Part shown: positions 34,501 through 43,058 of the stretch, piece by piece
How the letters are laid out: every line of letters begins with the position of its first letter
Numbering within the stretch: the first letter of the stretch is position 1
Source of the DNA: an uncultured Clostridia bacterium
GTDB lineage: Bacteria > Bacillota > Clostridia > UBA1381
Assembly (NCBI GenBank): GCA_904395315.1
Contig: CAJFNT010000082.1
Coordinates: 1 to 45,609, forward strand
Reading direction: 5' to 3'
Length of the DNA stretch: 45,609 nt
Translations under genes and position numbers: made by a program
The notes under the pieces: model-generated
The model's input: the letters and a program-made list of their open reading frames with translations, nothing else
Databases searched by the model: none
What the model was told of the DNA's origin: nothing

Positions 34501-36638
34501 TATATACCCTTTTCCGCGTTCTTCACCGAATTTGCGTCCTCGATCGTTATAGGACTTGTATTGTTTCCATAGAAACCGTCAACTGTTTGACCCCCGCTTC
34601 TTACCGTAACTGAACCCGGATTGTATATACGCGTAGTTTCTCCGTCATAGTACAGATCGCTTACATTAGCCTGTCCGTTATTCAATGATGTAAAATCATA
34701 AAGCTTTCTGTTGAAATTCTCAACTGAATTTTGGGGTTCAAAACTGTATTTCGCCCAGTCAAATCTGATCCAGTCTATCGTTGATTTTGGATTATGATTC
34801 CACCACCCACTGTTGACATATACCGCATACTTAAGATAACGTCCGTCATTTACTCCGGACACGTCAAGATCATTCTCCGTCCATCCCATTTTACCTTTAC
34901 GTTGGAATTGAGCTCCGCTGTAGCCAGCATATGTCTGATCCGTATCCGTTTCAAAACGTGTGGTAAAATCGCTTCCGTCTCCATATATCTCCATACTGAA
35001 CCGGAGATTCTTTATACCTGTAAAATCTATTTTATTATTTGATACAAGCATTGAATAATCATGGCAATCATACTGCTCAAGATGCATATTGCTTCCGCTT
35101 ACATACGCTTCATTATCGCCGTCGCTCCCGCTGTCTTCCGCGCGCCATCCGCCATCGATCTCTACTTGGTTTCTCGGCATGGTCGAAGCGTTTCCAAGCA
35201 CTGTATTCGATGCCGTAAGTGAAACCTCAGCATCATCAGAGTCCGCAGCATTCTCGTCAGCGGCAATATTCACATCAACGTAATAGTTGCCTATCTGCGC
35301 GCTTTCATCACCCTCAAGACGAACACCAAACGCGGCGTTTTTCGAAAAATCATATGCCTGTACCTTGATCTGCTTTTCGGTTTCGCCAGGCACAAATGCC
35401 ACGGTCTGCCCTTCAAACTCCTCATAGCTCGTTCTGTCAGCCGTTGATTTTACGGTTGAAACGTAGACCATTGAGAAATATTGTGTGCCGCCTGTCTTTC
35501 GCACAGTGATATATCCTTCCGGCGCGGATGATGACAGAACAAGACCGTTATCAACAAGATCAAATACCGGAGTCTCATATTCCTCATCGTCCGCGATCGT
35601 AACATACGTCGTAGCATTTGCCGCTATGGTTGTGTCATCAGTATCCGTGCCTGTAAGCGCGAGCATAAACAATTTATCACTTTCCGCCGCATCATTATCA
35701 TAAACACGTACTGTGATTTCCTTTTCAGACTCTCCATCGGCAAAATTAATAACACCTTCCGCTCCTTCGGCAGCTAAAAAATAACTGTAAATGTCGTTTA
35801 ATGTTTCATTTGCCGCGCTCTCTATTCCTGATGCGTCACCGCCTTCAGGAAGATCCAGATATTGAGCTTGCGCGTCGAGTATTGATGATCCTGTGCTTTT
35901 GCTCTTCTTATCTGCATTCTCGATCATTTCAACCGTTTCGCCCGGATCTGCATCCTCGTCAATCGGAATCGATACCTGATCAGCCGCGTCACCTTCCGCC
36001 GCCCCGGCGCCTGCATCCGCTGCTTTCTCTCCGATATCAGCTTCAATATCCGCATCGGCCGCATCAAATGCCGCGCCGGAGTCAGCGGGATCTTCTGTCT
36101 CCTCTTTAACATCCTGTTCAGTAACATCCTGATCTGCGTCCGCCTCAGGCGGTTCTGCGGCGGGATCATTCGCTTCTTTTTCTGCTGTTGTTCCACCAGC
36201 GTCTACAGGCTCTTCCGCCTTGATATCCGCGCCCGCGTCTGCCTCAGGCGATCCCGCTTCGGTATCATCCATGATCCCTTCCGCCGCGGAATCAGTTTCT
36301 GCGCCATCATCATATACAAACTCAGACGGATCCGGCTTCTCTCCTTCCACCTTCGCAAGCGGTTCGCCGTTCCCATCGAGAATGTCGTAATCGATACCAT
36401 AGCTTGATAAAAAATCCGCAGCCTTGAACGACACATTAACTTCGCCATTGACTCCGCCATGACGCATTACCTTGATCTTCAGTTCCCCGCTGTTTTCGTT
36501 TGACTCGTATTCCGAAGCCTCAAAATCGAAATAAGAGGGACCATCTGTCTGTTCCTCCGCTGATACTATAGGAACAAATGAAGCAACCATGCTTGCCGCC
36601 AAAGCAATGCTAAGTATCCTTTTTATCTTTCCTCTCAT
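28542..36638 (-). CDS. Giant multidomain SLH-anchored surface protein
   Basis: About 2698 residues. Sec signal peptide MRGKIKRILSIALAASMVASF..VSA. Then a Calx-beta-like domain interrupted by an acidic Ala/Asp/Glu-rich stretch (~90-240), resuming at VINFADGESEKEITVRVYDN; a second Calx-beta-like domain (PVFDLVDNGLVLSS); an EF-hand-like loop DTDNDGTIGDSGDDG; a carboxypeptidase-regulatory-like segment (GMTDANGNYSIEM); a middle region of beta repeats with sialidase-propeller-like WSEPQLIDDDGTMDDYPDV; CARDB-like and Big2-like domains (YTLNVGDEKQIQPVINGVED); a Pro/Ser/Thr linker; and three C-terminal SLH repeats (GNITRAQFAQIL, ALITREQMAAMV, ANMTRAEGTVVI). No catalytic site is recognised; adhesin or surface scaffold is likely. 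The start at 36638 has AAGGAGGG and begins the signal peptide; the ORF-track start at 36674 is too early. Confidence 0.88.
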   Translation of the reverse strand: MRGKIKRILSIALAASMVASFVPIVSAEEQTDGPSYFDFEASEYESNENSGELKIKVMRHGGVNGEVNVSFKAADFLSSYGIDYDILDGNGEPLAKVEGEKPDPSEFVYDDGAETDSAAEGIMDDTEAGSPEADAGADIKAEEPVDAGGTTAEKEANDPAAEPPEADADQDVTEQDVKEETEDPADSGAAFDAADADIEADIGEKAADAGAGAAEGDAADQVSIPIDEDADPGETVEMIENADKKSKSTGSSILDAQAQYLDLPEGGDASGIESAANETLNDIYSYFLAAEGAEGVINFADGESEKEITVRVYDNDAAESDKLFMLALTGTDTDDTTIAANATTYVTIADDEEYETPVFDLVDNGLVLSSSAPEGYITVRKTGGTQYFSMVYVSTVKSTADRTSYEEFEGQTVAFVPGETEKQIKVQAYDFSKNAAFGVRLEGDESAQIGNYYVDVNIAADENAADSDDAEVSLTASNTVLGNASTMPRNQVEIDGGWRAEDSGSDGDNEAYVSGSNMHLEQYDCHDYSMLVSNNKIDFTGIKNLRFSMEIYGDGSDFTTRFETDTDQTYAGYSGAQFQRKGKMGWTENDLDVSGVNDGRYLKYAVYVNSGWWNHNPKSTIDWIRFDWAKYSFEPQNSVENFNRKLYDFTSLNNGQANVSDLYYDGETTRIYNPGSVTVRSGGQTVDGFYGNNTSPITIEDANSVKNAEKGIYLAGVYFCKGDITDHTLYENGRYRSSNVYYVSADNSSHAVTVTPNQNFIKTLINKGVLSSANKDETIKIYPVYKQETVTVNFENTDRDDTKSDSKGKYDPDHLCSHILNIIEACDGGMLSKQLHAGWLDYYSIQVPKYSVIRVKTAPAGDRTPAGVRWWYHYNNAVGGIEYYKEGETKFSGDSSSGVTIDATDYTMADIVADNSLSMCPATGDQTFYVGYSPMAYENDSEEITDDFRNVVTNTTEGGAGETTDASGSMWLKDPYIGKNYNLTAYAPEGYYISWANMSGDTDNDGTIGDSGDDGITSRTDRNNSSNPTYVYGNKLNISLDQDNTRYYYEFVPKVMDKTRTQSGKVVREKTNLYDLVNGKKTTEYVPVSGAYMNIAGFTGMTDANGNYSIEMGGLPSWGTVSASLSVDGMEYNATASIESRTQMVLPALERFTADSVSAAYDVKTGSVADNMVTVEDDTLRLKVSVSSGSAVTPSKARFYIYNDQGYQAVDCSAKPDDYVVTESTNGTNYTAELAFNPKKDMAFGYKVYVQFCDQNGKWYTPIDTGYDFYAALTLDEFIFPMIGSSSLEDVITTGVVEDIIGNPLGDIDLGSISAFKVTGSSYTPENIPEEDKAKYTWLQNSYSFGFSKELGSGSKEWDSKKSYEEQMGEYLKKVESGDITGAAPAASKYNTQGSFKWSVTPSVGFNLTLSSRSDGNTYFEDLIFYVKADFDASADQKIVLPIGLGILVSFQLNGDMAGIYHMYNDYQDSYETEDAVPYTSEDFGVFKKFNNSVRREGYIFLNPEVAVGLGVDYNGIIAVKGNARFTFDMDFRFGESRTDAYGDMRVDLGWQIDLIGFTVYSKNYEDVTTTKLFNTDGQNEHIDFDYEQDPTISLSSVSDFMSQDSDADLIMDMPVSRDYLDNRGDWNSNTFSLMSNDNGTTETELLKGAAGNPYVSVTKINDSEMLMVFVDDDTDRNDVNKRAVFYSIGDGDNWSEPQLIDDDGTMDDYPDVYDLGDRLLVTWSSADKEFESGATVEDALKSLNIKAAFFDKTDKTFGEITQLTKTTDEDYTADVLPRAAYDSQTDRIILYYTKTEYDDLSKQSDIADAASVTAYLFYENGAWSNDGSYYTDEELEGVDDKDTYREQWYGQRFLDVRIDSSSPEMLRIVDTDAISYNGLALFAWTVDWDRDLETINDRDVFMQIYNFSENSFTHNIRVTSETGTYMSPKFGRADNDVTYLFYGEQDEESDHGEIKYLDVTDAISNNKYALITEGTTSYYVLQNYKSEHSYTLSDGTEVTTPAETIPLEADNAVAADNIIDYDVCVDGDGKLYLFWTDMNGTSREIFASAFNGNAVYENDADEVNAAEDESGAGSGDGTSEEAFWSDPVMLTSGGEDVFYSGIGVSVVDGVIYAGCGKGSYNDDADSSLVLVKHIPYDDIKLTGVSLSDTNPAAGGNVTVTAEIRNEGLLPEYDPVTITFEMNGEVVGTQSVGSAVPGGTSEYVDMNMTMPEDISDVTIEAYINDDEPVSVKVEQAAEIDIANGTTDLFVDEEGAERYAFIADLTNIGNKDFGELKITARSKDSEIGSAVMSSLAVGETAQLDLTLDVSDDMYDITDGVGKAAIEIEITSDGETVREFEEEITKEFDSETIALLDKVTDVEFENDGKYTLNVGDEKQIQPVINGVEDGQLKVKWLSSSDSGVASIDFSNTIMASGEGKTTLTGMLVPYKDTVIFDSFGNAEITDWSEEIPEGDIITVTAEITVTDDGAEPSESPEATRRPNRGGGGSSVRATESPAPSETPTDLPASSESPVSGESIFDDISGHWAEDYIERLAADGIVNGMSDRMFEPDGNITRAQFAQILMNTGLVGSGSIEVPVFDDVMTDAWYSEAVNWAVSCGVAEGMGDGTFAPEALITREQMAAMVNRFITIAGISADKGNETVFTDAESISDWAVEDVNTLASMGIINGRDTGEFDPKANMTRAEGTVVICNILDVKEVN

Positions 36639-36700
36639 TTTTTCCCTCCTTATGTTTTTGATATCCAACCGCAAGATCTTTATTTTGCGATCAGCTTATT

Positions 36701-38824
36701 TTAACGGACATTCTGTCTTTTCATAAGCTGTTTAAACTGCCCGTCAATGTTCTTCAGCTCATCATATGTTCCTTCCTGCACGATCACCCCCTTATCCATC
36801 ACCAATATCCTGTCACACCGCTCTATCGTGGACAATCTGTGCGCCACAATTATTTTTGTGCAGTGAAGCTTGTTTACGCTCTCAGTTATCCTCGCCTGCG
36901 TAATGTTATCAAGCGCAGAAGTCGCCTCATCAAAGATAAGCAGCGATGGTTTCGATATTACCGCTCTCGCTATAAGCACTCTCTGCCTCTCACCTCCGGA
37001 AAGAGTGCAATTTTCCTGACTGACCGGAGTATGCACTCCCATTGGAAGTGAATCGATAGTTTCCGTAAGACCCGCAAATTTTATCGCCTCGTTTACCTCA
37101 TTCATATCCGCATCAGGCTTCGTCAGCGTTATATTTGAGTATATATCCCCTGATATGAGCCCTGTATTCTGAAGCACAGTGCCTATCTTTTGCCTGTAGT
37201 TTCTCATATCGAGCTCGCGTATATCAAAACCATCTATATAGATACTGCCCCGCTCCGCTTTTTCGAAACCAAGCAGCAATCTTATCAATGTGGATTTTCC
37301 GCAGCCGGACGTGCCGATTATCCCAATGCTCTCACCCGAAAGTATATGAAGCGAAAGCCCGCTCAACACATACGGAGAATCCTGGCTGTATCTGAAACAC
37401 AGATCCGACGCGGTTATTTCTCCGTCAAATTTGTCCGGCTTTTTCTTTCCTGAGCCGTATTCCTCGCATTCCCCTTCAAGAACAGGCTTTATCAGCGCGT
37501 ACGACGAACGGAACCCGGCGATCATCCGTATTATGACCGCGGCTCCCGCACTCGCGGAAACATATGCTCCGTATGCCGCAGAAAATGCTATGTAATCCGA
37601 CGCAGTCAGCCTCGCTCCGAAAACAAATATCGCCGCGGTCGTAAACACCTTTATCACCCTGTAAAACACTGTCGAGTATTTGAGCAAAAACGGCTTGTCC
37701 TCATGCTTCGACACATCACGGTAATATTCACTCCATCGCCGCATCATTCGCGCTTCAGCGCCATTGAGCTTGACTTGCTCCATTCCTGAGAATAATTCAT
37801 AACAAAATCCTGACATCCTTGAAAGCGATTCAGAACAGCCGCGCATCCATTTTAAGTTCATGATACCTTCAGCTGTCATTAACACAGCAAGCGCCAAGGA
37901 TGACAATACCACCCAGCCAAGCAGCTGCGGAGCATATATCTTTATCTGCACAAGATACACAAGAGACAATATCATTCCTATACACGCGCTTATACTCCTC
38001 ACCGAAACAATTTTTGTTATGTCTGAAAACTCGGTTATCATGCCTGACAATTCACCGGAACGCGTATTCTTAAAAAATTCAGGTTTCAAAGACAAAAGCC
38101 TTGAGAACACTGCACTCTGCACATATACGCCGCATCTTAACATTGTGTTTGTAAGAATAAGCGACTGCAAAAACCCCAGCACCGCAGCGGTCATTACCGC
38201 GGAAAATATCAGCGCTGCCGCTGCCGATATTCCGTTTGGCTCACCTGCCGGTATGATCCGTGAAAATATAAAACTGTTTACCCACGGCAGAAGCATTCCC
38301 GCGGTCATTGCAAACACTGATGCGGTTATGACAGCCGCTCCATCTTTTTTGGAACAGCATTTGACCATGAACATTATAAGCTTCCTCATCGTGACCCTGT
38401 CCGTGCCCATATCTTTGTAAAAGCACAGCGCCTCGGACGTGAACTGTTCTGCTGTCTTCTTTGTTATTTTTATACTTTTACCTTTTTCTATATACTTGCA
38501 TGCACCGCCTGAAGAAGGGATCACCGCGATCCAAGCCTCATCCCTCGTTTTTACAAGCATCGGAAGAGCAGCAGTCTTATACCAATCCGAGTCTAACTCC
38601 GTATATCGAGTCTTTATAAAAAACTTTTCCTCTATAAATGCGAGCTGCTCCGCAACTGACAGCGCTGTATCCACACGGTCTTTTTCATTTAAGAATCTCA
38701 AGATCGCATTCACGCTTCCATGGTCAGCTTTATCTCCGAGCGCGGCATTCATATTCTCATAAGCGCGCGCTGCTGCCTCGCGGTTTTTTTCTCTTATCCG
38801 TTCATTTTGCTCACGAGCATCCAC
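36701..38824 (-). CDS. ABC exporter, permease-ATPase fusion without peptidase (NHLP-export-like second subunit)
   Basis: 707 residues. Residues ~1-165 form a soluble N-terminal domain without the C39 motifs, 165-440 hold six membrane segments, and ~480-700 the ATPase with Walker A GTSGCGKST, signature TLSGGERQR, Walker B SLLIFDEATSALD and H-loop IVAHRLS. The layout matches the peptidase-less partner found beside a C39 exporter and HlyD adaptor in NHLP/NHLM-type peptide export loci (TIGR03797-like, from memory). Start GTG at 38824, three bases from the PCAT stop, with AGGAG upstream. It may pair with the PCAT as a heterodimer or act separately. ATPase motifs are intact. Confidence 0.87.
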   Translation of the reverse strand: MDAREQNERIREKNREAAARAYENMNAALGDKADHGSVNAILRFLNEKDRVDTALSVAEQLAFIEEKFFIKTRYTELDSDWYKTAALPMLVKTRDEAWIAVIPSSGGACKYIEKGKSIKITKKTAEQFTSEALCFYKDMGTDRVTMRKLIMFMVKCCSKKDGAAVITASVFAMTAGMLLPWVNSFIFSRIIPAGEPNGISAAAALIFSAVMTAAVLGFLQSLILTNTMLRCGVYVQSAVFSRLLSLKPEFFKNTRSGELSGMITEFSDITKIVSVRSISACIGMILSLVYLVQIKIYAPQLLGWVVLSSLALAVLMTAEGIMNLKWMRGCSESLSRMSGFCYELFSGMEQVKLNGAEARMMRRWSEYYRDVSKHEDKPFLLKYSTVFYRVIKVFTTAAIFVFGARLTASDYIAFSAAYGAYVSASAGAAVIIRMIAGFRSSYALIKPVLEGECEEYGSGKKKPDKFDGEITASDLCFRYSQDSPYVLSGLSLHILSGESIGIIGTSGCGKSTLIRLLLGFEKAERGSIYIDGFDIRELDMRNYRQKIGTVLQNTGLISGDIYSNITLTKPDADMNEVNEAIKFAGLTETIDSLPMGVHTPVSQENCTLSGGERQRVLIARAVISKPSLLIFDEATSALDNITQARITESVNKLHCTKIIVAHRLSTIERCDRILVMDKGVIVQEGTYDELKNIDGQFKQLMKRQNVR

Positions 38825-38825
38825 T

Positions 38826-40967
38826 TTAACCCACGCTCCTCACCAGATCACTGTACGCTCCGTTTTTATCCATAAGCTCGTCATGAGTCCCGCGTTCAAT
38901 GATCTTTCCTCTGTCCATAACTATTATCTCATCGCTGTCCATTATTGCCGAAAGCCTATGCGCGACGATTATCATCGTTATACCCATAGCCTTGATATTA
39001 TCCATGACACATTCCTCTGTATCCGCGTCCAACGCGCTTGTCGCCTCATCCATTATGATCACAGACGGTTTTTTGACCAACGCGCGCGCGATCTCGATAC
39101 GCTGCCGCTGCCCTCCTGAAAAATTGCTCCCGTTTTCCGCAACATGCTCACGGTATCCGTCTCTGCGGCTTATTATATCATCATGTATGCAAGCCGCCTT
39201 CGCTGCCGAAACCACATCATCATACGAGATGCTCTCATCCCACATCGTGATATTATCAAACACCGTTCCCTCAAAAAGCCGGATATTCTGACTTACCACC
39301 GCTGTTTTCGAATAAAAATAATAATGATCTATCTCTCTTCTCGAGGCGCCGTTAAATGTCACGCTCCCTCCGTCCTCACTATAGAGCCCTGCAATGATCT
39401 TTGCCACCGTGGACTTTCCGCTGCCGCTTCCGCCCGTGACAGCCACACTTCCTCCCTTGCGTATCCTCAGATCTAGTCCATCAATAAGCGGTGCCGCGAG
39501 CGGATCATATCCAAAGCTCACGTTTTTAAGCTCTATATCTCCGCACATATCCTTTATCTGCTCAGAATCATCATCGAGAAATTTTTTATCTTCTCCATAT
39601 CTCATCACATCGTTTGTCCGCGCCGTTTCACCTCTGACCGTTTGCATCTCTGTGCCGGCATTTACTATATTGCCTATAGGTTCAAGCATTGCTGCCGTAA
39701 TAGCCTGTATCGCTATGAGTATCCCCGCGCTCATGGAACCGGATAGGATCTTCCACACTCCTGCGATCAATATGACGCCCGACCCCAACGAGTTCAGAAA
39801 TTTGAAAAACTCGGCTGTGCAGATCCCGGTTTTATCAGCAGCTGTCTTTGTGTTCACAGTCTGAGTTCCCGCGGCTGTAAGTCTCGCAAACATCGCCTCT
39901 TCCGCTCCGCATGACTTTACAGTTTCGATCGTGTCGATCGCGCGTGATATATCACTTTGGAGCGCGCCCATATCACGGCTGTATGAGCGCATATTTTCCT
40001 CGCGTTTTTTCGAGCTTAGGATCATTGCGGCAATATTTGCCGCGGCGATCAGCACTCCTATGACCGCGATATGCATGTCAAATAAAATTATGATCACAAA
40101 GTATACCGCGGCCTGAAATACGTATCCCGGGATCGGTGAAAACATACGGCAAATATTCACGCCCATACGCATATTCGCGTTTTGCCTGTTGGCAAGATCA
40201 CCTTCACTGCGCTGCGCAAAAAATTCTATCGGAAGCCTCAGTATATGCCCTATGAATCCGGAATTGATCCTCATATTCAGACGCATTCCGATCCTGTGCC
40301 GTATATTTTCATTAAGAGCTGCCGCTGCCGCCATTATCAGTCCGGCGCAGAAAAGGGTCCTGATCACCACCGTTAAATTCTGCAGATTTCCGTTTATAAG
40401 CACCTTATCGATAAAAACAGAATTCAAAAACAAGGTCGCAGCGCTGCCTGTCAACGCGCATAGTTCTAACAGAGCAAAATATACTGTATATGGAAGAAAA
40501 TCCTTCATGCAAGAGCCTATGTAGTCAACCGTTCCGCTGCCGCGAGTATCCTTTTGAAAACTGTCCGATGGAGACATCTCTATTGCTATCCCGGTAAACG
40601 AACCTGAAAACTCATCCATGCTTACCGTGCGGGTCCCGCACGCCGGATCAGCAAGCACCGCCCCTTTCTTATTAAATCCGCATAGAACAAGAAAATGATC
40701 CATATTCCAATGTATAACCGCCGGAGTTTTCAGCTTTTTCGCACCCTCAATATTTACTCTTACAGCCCTCGTTTCCAATCCATGAAAGTGGGCCGCTTTC
40801 ACAATACTTTTTGCGTTTACACCATTGCGCGAGACTCCGCACTCACGTCTCAGCTCCTCAAGTGGAACATTTTTGCCGTGATACTGCAGGATCATCGACA
40901 AAGACGCCGCCCCGCATTCTGTCGCCTCCATCTGAAGCACCGGACGCACCTTTTTGATTTTTTTCAT
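38826..40967 (-). CDS. Peptidase-containing ABC transporter (PCAT) with C39 domain
   Basis: 713 residues. Residues 1-125 are a C39 cysteine peptidase with all residues present: Gln12 (LQMEATECGAAS), Cys18, His91 (NMDHFLVLCGF) and Asp107 (LADPACG). These enzymes cut double-glycine leaders while exporting the core. Residues ~150-440 are six membrane segments and ~470-705 the ATPase with GGSGSGKST, NFSGGQRQRIEIARAL, VIIMDEATSALD and IIVAHRLSA. AAGGAGGGCG sits just before the ATG. It lies between the adaptor and the second ABC gene. The operon's own double-glycine peptide at 28385 is the obvious substrate. Confidence 0.95.
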   Translation of the reverse strand: MKKIKKVRPVLQMEATECGAASLSMILQYHGKNVPLEELRRECGVSRNGVNAKSIVKAAHFHGLETRAVRVNIEGAKKLKTPAVIHWNMDHFLVLCGFNKKGAVLADPACGTRTVSMDEFSGSFTGIAIEMSPSDSFQKDTRGSGTVDYIGSCMKDFLPYTVYFALLELCALTGSAATLFLNSVFIDKVLINGNLQNLTVVIRTLFCAGLIMAAAAALNENIRHRIGMRLNMRINSGFIGHILRLPIEFFAQRSEGDLANRQNANMRMGVNICRMFSPIPGYVFQAAVYFVIIILFDMHIAVIGVLIAAANIAAMILSSKKREENMRSYSRDMGALQSDISRAIDTIETVKSCGAEEAMFARLTAAGTQTVNTKTAADKTGICTAEFFKFLNSLGSGVILIAGVWKILSGSMSAGILIAIQAITAAMLEPIGNIVNAGTEMQTVRGETARTNDVMRYGEDKKFLDDDSEQIKDMCGDIELKNVSFGYDPLAAPLIDGLDLRIRKGGSVAVTGGSGSGKSTVAKIIAGLYSEDGGSVTFNGASRREIDHYYFYSKTAVVSQNIRLFEGTVFDNITMWDESISYDDVVSAAKAACIHDDIISRRDGYREHVAENGSNFSGGQRQRIEIARALVKKPSVIIMDEATSALDADTEECVMDNIKAMGITMIIVAHRLSAIMDSDEIIVMDRGKIIERGTHDELMDKNGAYSDLVRSVG

Positions 40968-40976
40968 AACGCCCTC

Positions 40977-41855
40977 CTAAAACAGCCATTCATACGGTCG
41001 GCATTCTCTAACCACGATATCCGCGGTGCAAACTGTTCCCATTGCGACATCCACTCTTCCGCTCGCTGGATTTGACCATTTCAATCCGCTTTGCGCCGTC
41101 ATATCAGGTATCAGTGTTATTTCTATCTGAACATAGCTCTGCGCCTCGTCAAGCAACCCCGCAAGCAGCTCGCCGTTCGTATCCCTCACGCTTTGACCGG
41201 TTACCGGATACGTTGATATCCCCGAAATATATGCTTTTATATATCCGTATTCATCTCTCGGAGCAAAATCCGGCATCACCTGAACATCCATACCAAGTGT
41301 TATAAATCCGCTGCTGTCCGATGGGATAAACGCGGTAAGCACCCTATTGTTTCCGCTTTCATCGTAAGGAACGACCGCCGCGACTCTGCTTCCCTCTGAT
41401 ATGTATGAATTTTCATCTGCTATATATGTTACCACACCATCGATAGCCGAGCGAACAACCGAACTCCTGTCGTACTCATCATACAACTTCTGCAGCTCCG
41501 CATCCGTTATTCCATTCTTTTTTCCCGTATCAATACTCGATAAAATATCCTTCTGCGGTATGATCGCCAATATATCTCCCGCTTTTACCGTATCGCCCTC
41601 AGAAACGACCGCCTTAGACAGTGTTCCGGAGCAGGACGCGTATACGCTCCCGTTATCTTGCGCCGGCCATACAGCTCCGCTGATCGTGACCGTTTCATAT
41701 ATAGTGCCAAATATGAGCCAGAATATGAAAGCTGCCGCGCATATGGTCAGCAATACGATAAACACCGTCATTTTTATGCTCACAGCCCGCACACCGCTGT
41801 TCATACCCGATTTAGAAGAAAAGCTTTCAACCGCTTCTTTTCTGAACAGATCCAT
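40977..41855 (-). CDS. HlyD/NHLM-type membrane-fusion secretion protein
   Basis: 292 residues. A short cytoplasmic N-terminus, one membrane segment (MTVFIVLLTICAAAFIFWLIF), then a biotinyl-lipoyl-like domain split by a short helical hairpin (GSVYASCSGTLSKAVVSEGD, AIDGVVTYIADENSYISEGS) and a beta-barrel domain (GFITLGMDVQVMPDFAPRDE). In NHLP/NHLM loci this adaptor works with the C39 ABC exporter to carry peptides through the wall. AAGGGGTG precedes the ATG; 11 bases after the lipoprotein gene and nine bases before the PCAT. Confidence 0.88.
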   Translation of the reverse strand: MDLFRKEAVESFSSKSGMNSGVRAVSIKMTVFIVLLTICAAAFIFWLIFGTIYETVTISGAVWPAQDNGSVYASCSGTLSKAVVSEGDTVKAGDILAIIPQKDILSSIDTGKKNGITDAELQKLYDEYDRSSVVRSAIDGVVTYIADENSYISEGSRVAAVVPYDESGNNRVLTAFIPSDSSGFITLGMDVQVMPDFAPRDEYGYIKAYISGISTYPVTGQSVRDTNGELLAGLLDEAQSYVQIEITLIPDMTAQSGLKWSNPASGRVDVAMGTVCTADIVVRECRPYEWLF

Positions 41856-41866
41856 GATTTCACCCC

Positions 41867-43006
41867 TTAGTCATTAAACACGTAGCTGTACGTGTATCCT
41901 TCCGAATTGAAAACATTATATGTACTGTAATCATCAGCCAGTTTTCCGTTCTCTGTAAAGCTGAAACTCTGCAATAATCCCGAATAGCCGCTTTCACGAA
42001 GCGCTCCGGCTATTTCCAAAGGCTTGTCCGTATCTACTCGCACTGCGGTATCCGCTATCATCCGCACCGCGTTATATCCTTGAAAATACCATGAATCGAG
42101 TTCCTCTCCTGTCTCCGCTGTGTAATCCTCCGCTGTATCACTATATATCCCCATATCCTCATCAGTCGATATGTTCAAGATGAATTCATCCGCCATTATA
42201 AAGCCGTCCATAGCCGCCATAAGCTCCGGATCTTTTTCTGCCAGATCCGCATTGTCAAAAGCGGTGTCCCCCTCGCATATCATTTGAGGCGAACGCGCCT
42301 TTATTTTTTTCAGCAGATCAAACCCTTCTTCGTTTTCCGGAAATATAACTACCCCCTCAACGCCCAACATCTCCCAGCGATCGCATATCTCATCAAACCC
42401 GGTCTCCAATTCCGATATATTCACGCAATCCGCAACCGTGATATTTTCTCCGTGCTCGGACTGCGCGAATCCGTTCATCTCAGTTCGTTCAAACTCCCCG
42501 TCCGCCGCGCATATCGCCCATCGGTCCGCTGATGTATGCGCGGCCGCGCGGCATAGGATATCCCCGACCTTTTCCGCCGAATTGCACAAAGAAAATACCG
42601 TGTCAAAATGATTATCGTCAAACACACTGTCGTAAAGGAAGAAAGGAACTATAAATAATTTTCCGGAACTGTCAAACACATGCGCGGCAGTCTTATTCAG
42701 CTCCATGTCCACCGCGCCTATCACAGCTGTCACAGTCTCGTCAGCCGCCAGCATATCGACTATCCCCGCGCCCTCTTCATAACTGCCGTCATAGCCGTAA
42801 AATTCATATTCAATATTAAACCCGCTCTCCTCATATTCGGCTTTCGCGTCTTTCGCCGCCTCCTGCGTCCCGTGTTTATATCCCGGATAAAGATCCGCTT
42901 CATTACCGATGACCGCTATCTTTACAGTTTTCACGTCTTCTTTTCCGCATCCCGGCAGTAATAGTATAAACATCATGCAAACGGCAAATACAAATACCTT
43001 TTTCAT
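41867..43006 (-). CDS. Substrate-binding lipoprotein (periplasmic-binding-protein type I, LIV-like)
   Basis: 379 residues. Lipobox LLLPGC gives a mature N-terminal lipidated Cys at about residue 20. The rest is a type I binding-protein fold like branched-chain amino acid binding proteins (VKIAVIGNEADLYPGYKHGT, ETVTAVIGAVDMELNKTAA, WYFQGYNAVRMIADTAVRV). No amino acid permease genes are linked; instead it is the first gene of the peptide-export operon, read from the shared divergent promoter. It may bind a peptide or cue outside the cell, or act as an accessory of the circuit; the ligand is unknown. GGGGAG lies seven bases before the ATG. Confidence 0.8.
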   Translation of the reverse strand: MKKVFVFAVCMMFILLLPGCGKEDVKTVKIAVIGNEADLYPGYKHGTQEAAKDAKAEYEESGFNIEYEFYGYDGSYEEGAGIVDMLAADETVTAVIGAVDMELNKTAAHVFDSSGKLFIVPFFLYDSVFDDNHFDTVFSLCNSAEKVGDILCRAAAHTSADRWAICAADGEFERTEMNGFAQSEHGENITVADCVNISELETGFDEICDRWEMLGVEGVVIFPENEEGFDLLKKIKARSPQMICEGDTAFDNADLAEKDPELMAAMDGFIMADEFILNISTDEDMGIYSDTAEDYTAETGEELDSWYFQGYNAVRMIADTAVRVDTDKPLEIAGALRESGYSGLLQSFSFTENGKLADDYSTYNVFNSEGYTYSYVFND

Positions 43007-43058
43007 AACATAGCTCCCCGATCCAATGGATTTTTCCGTTTATGTAATATCTATATTT

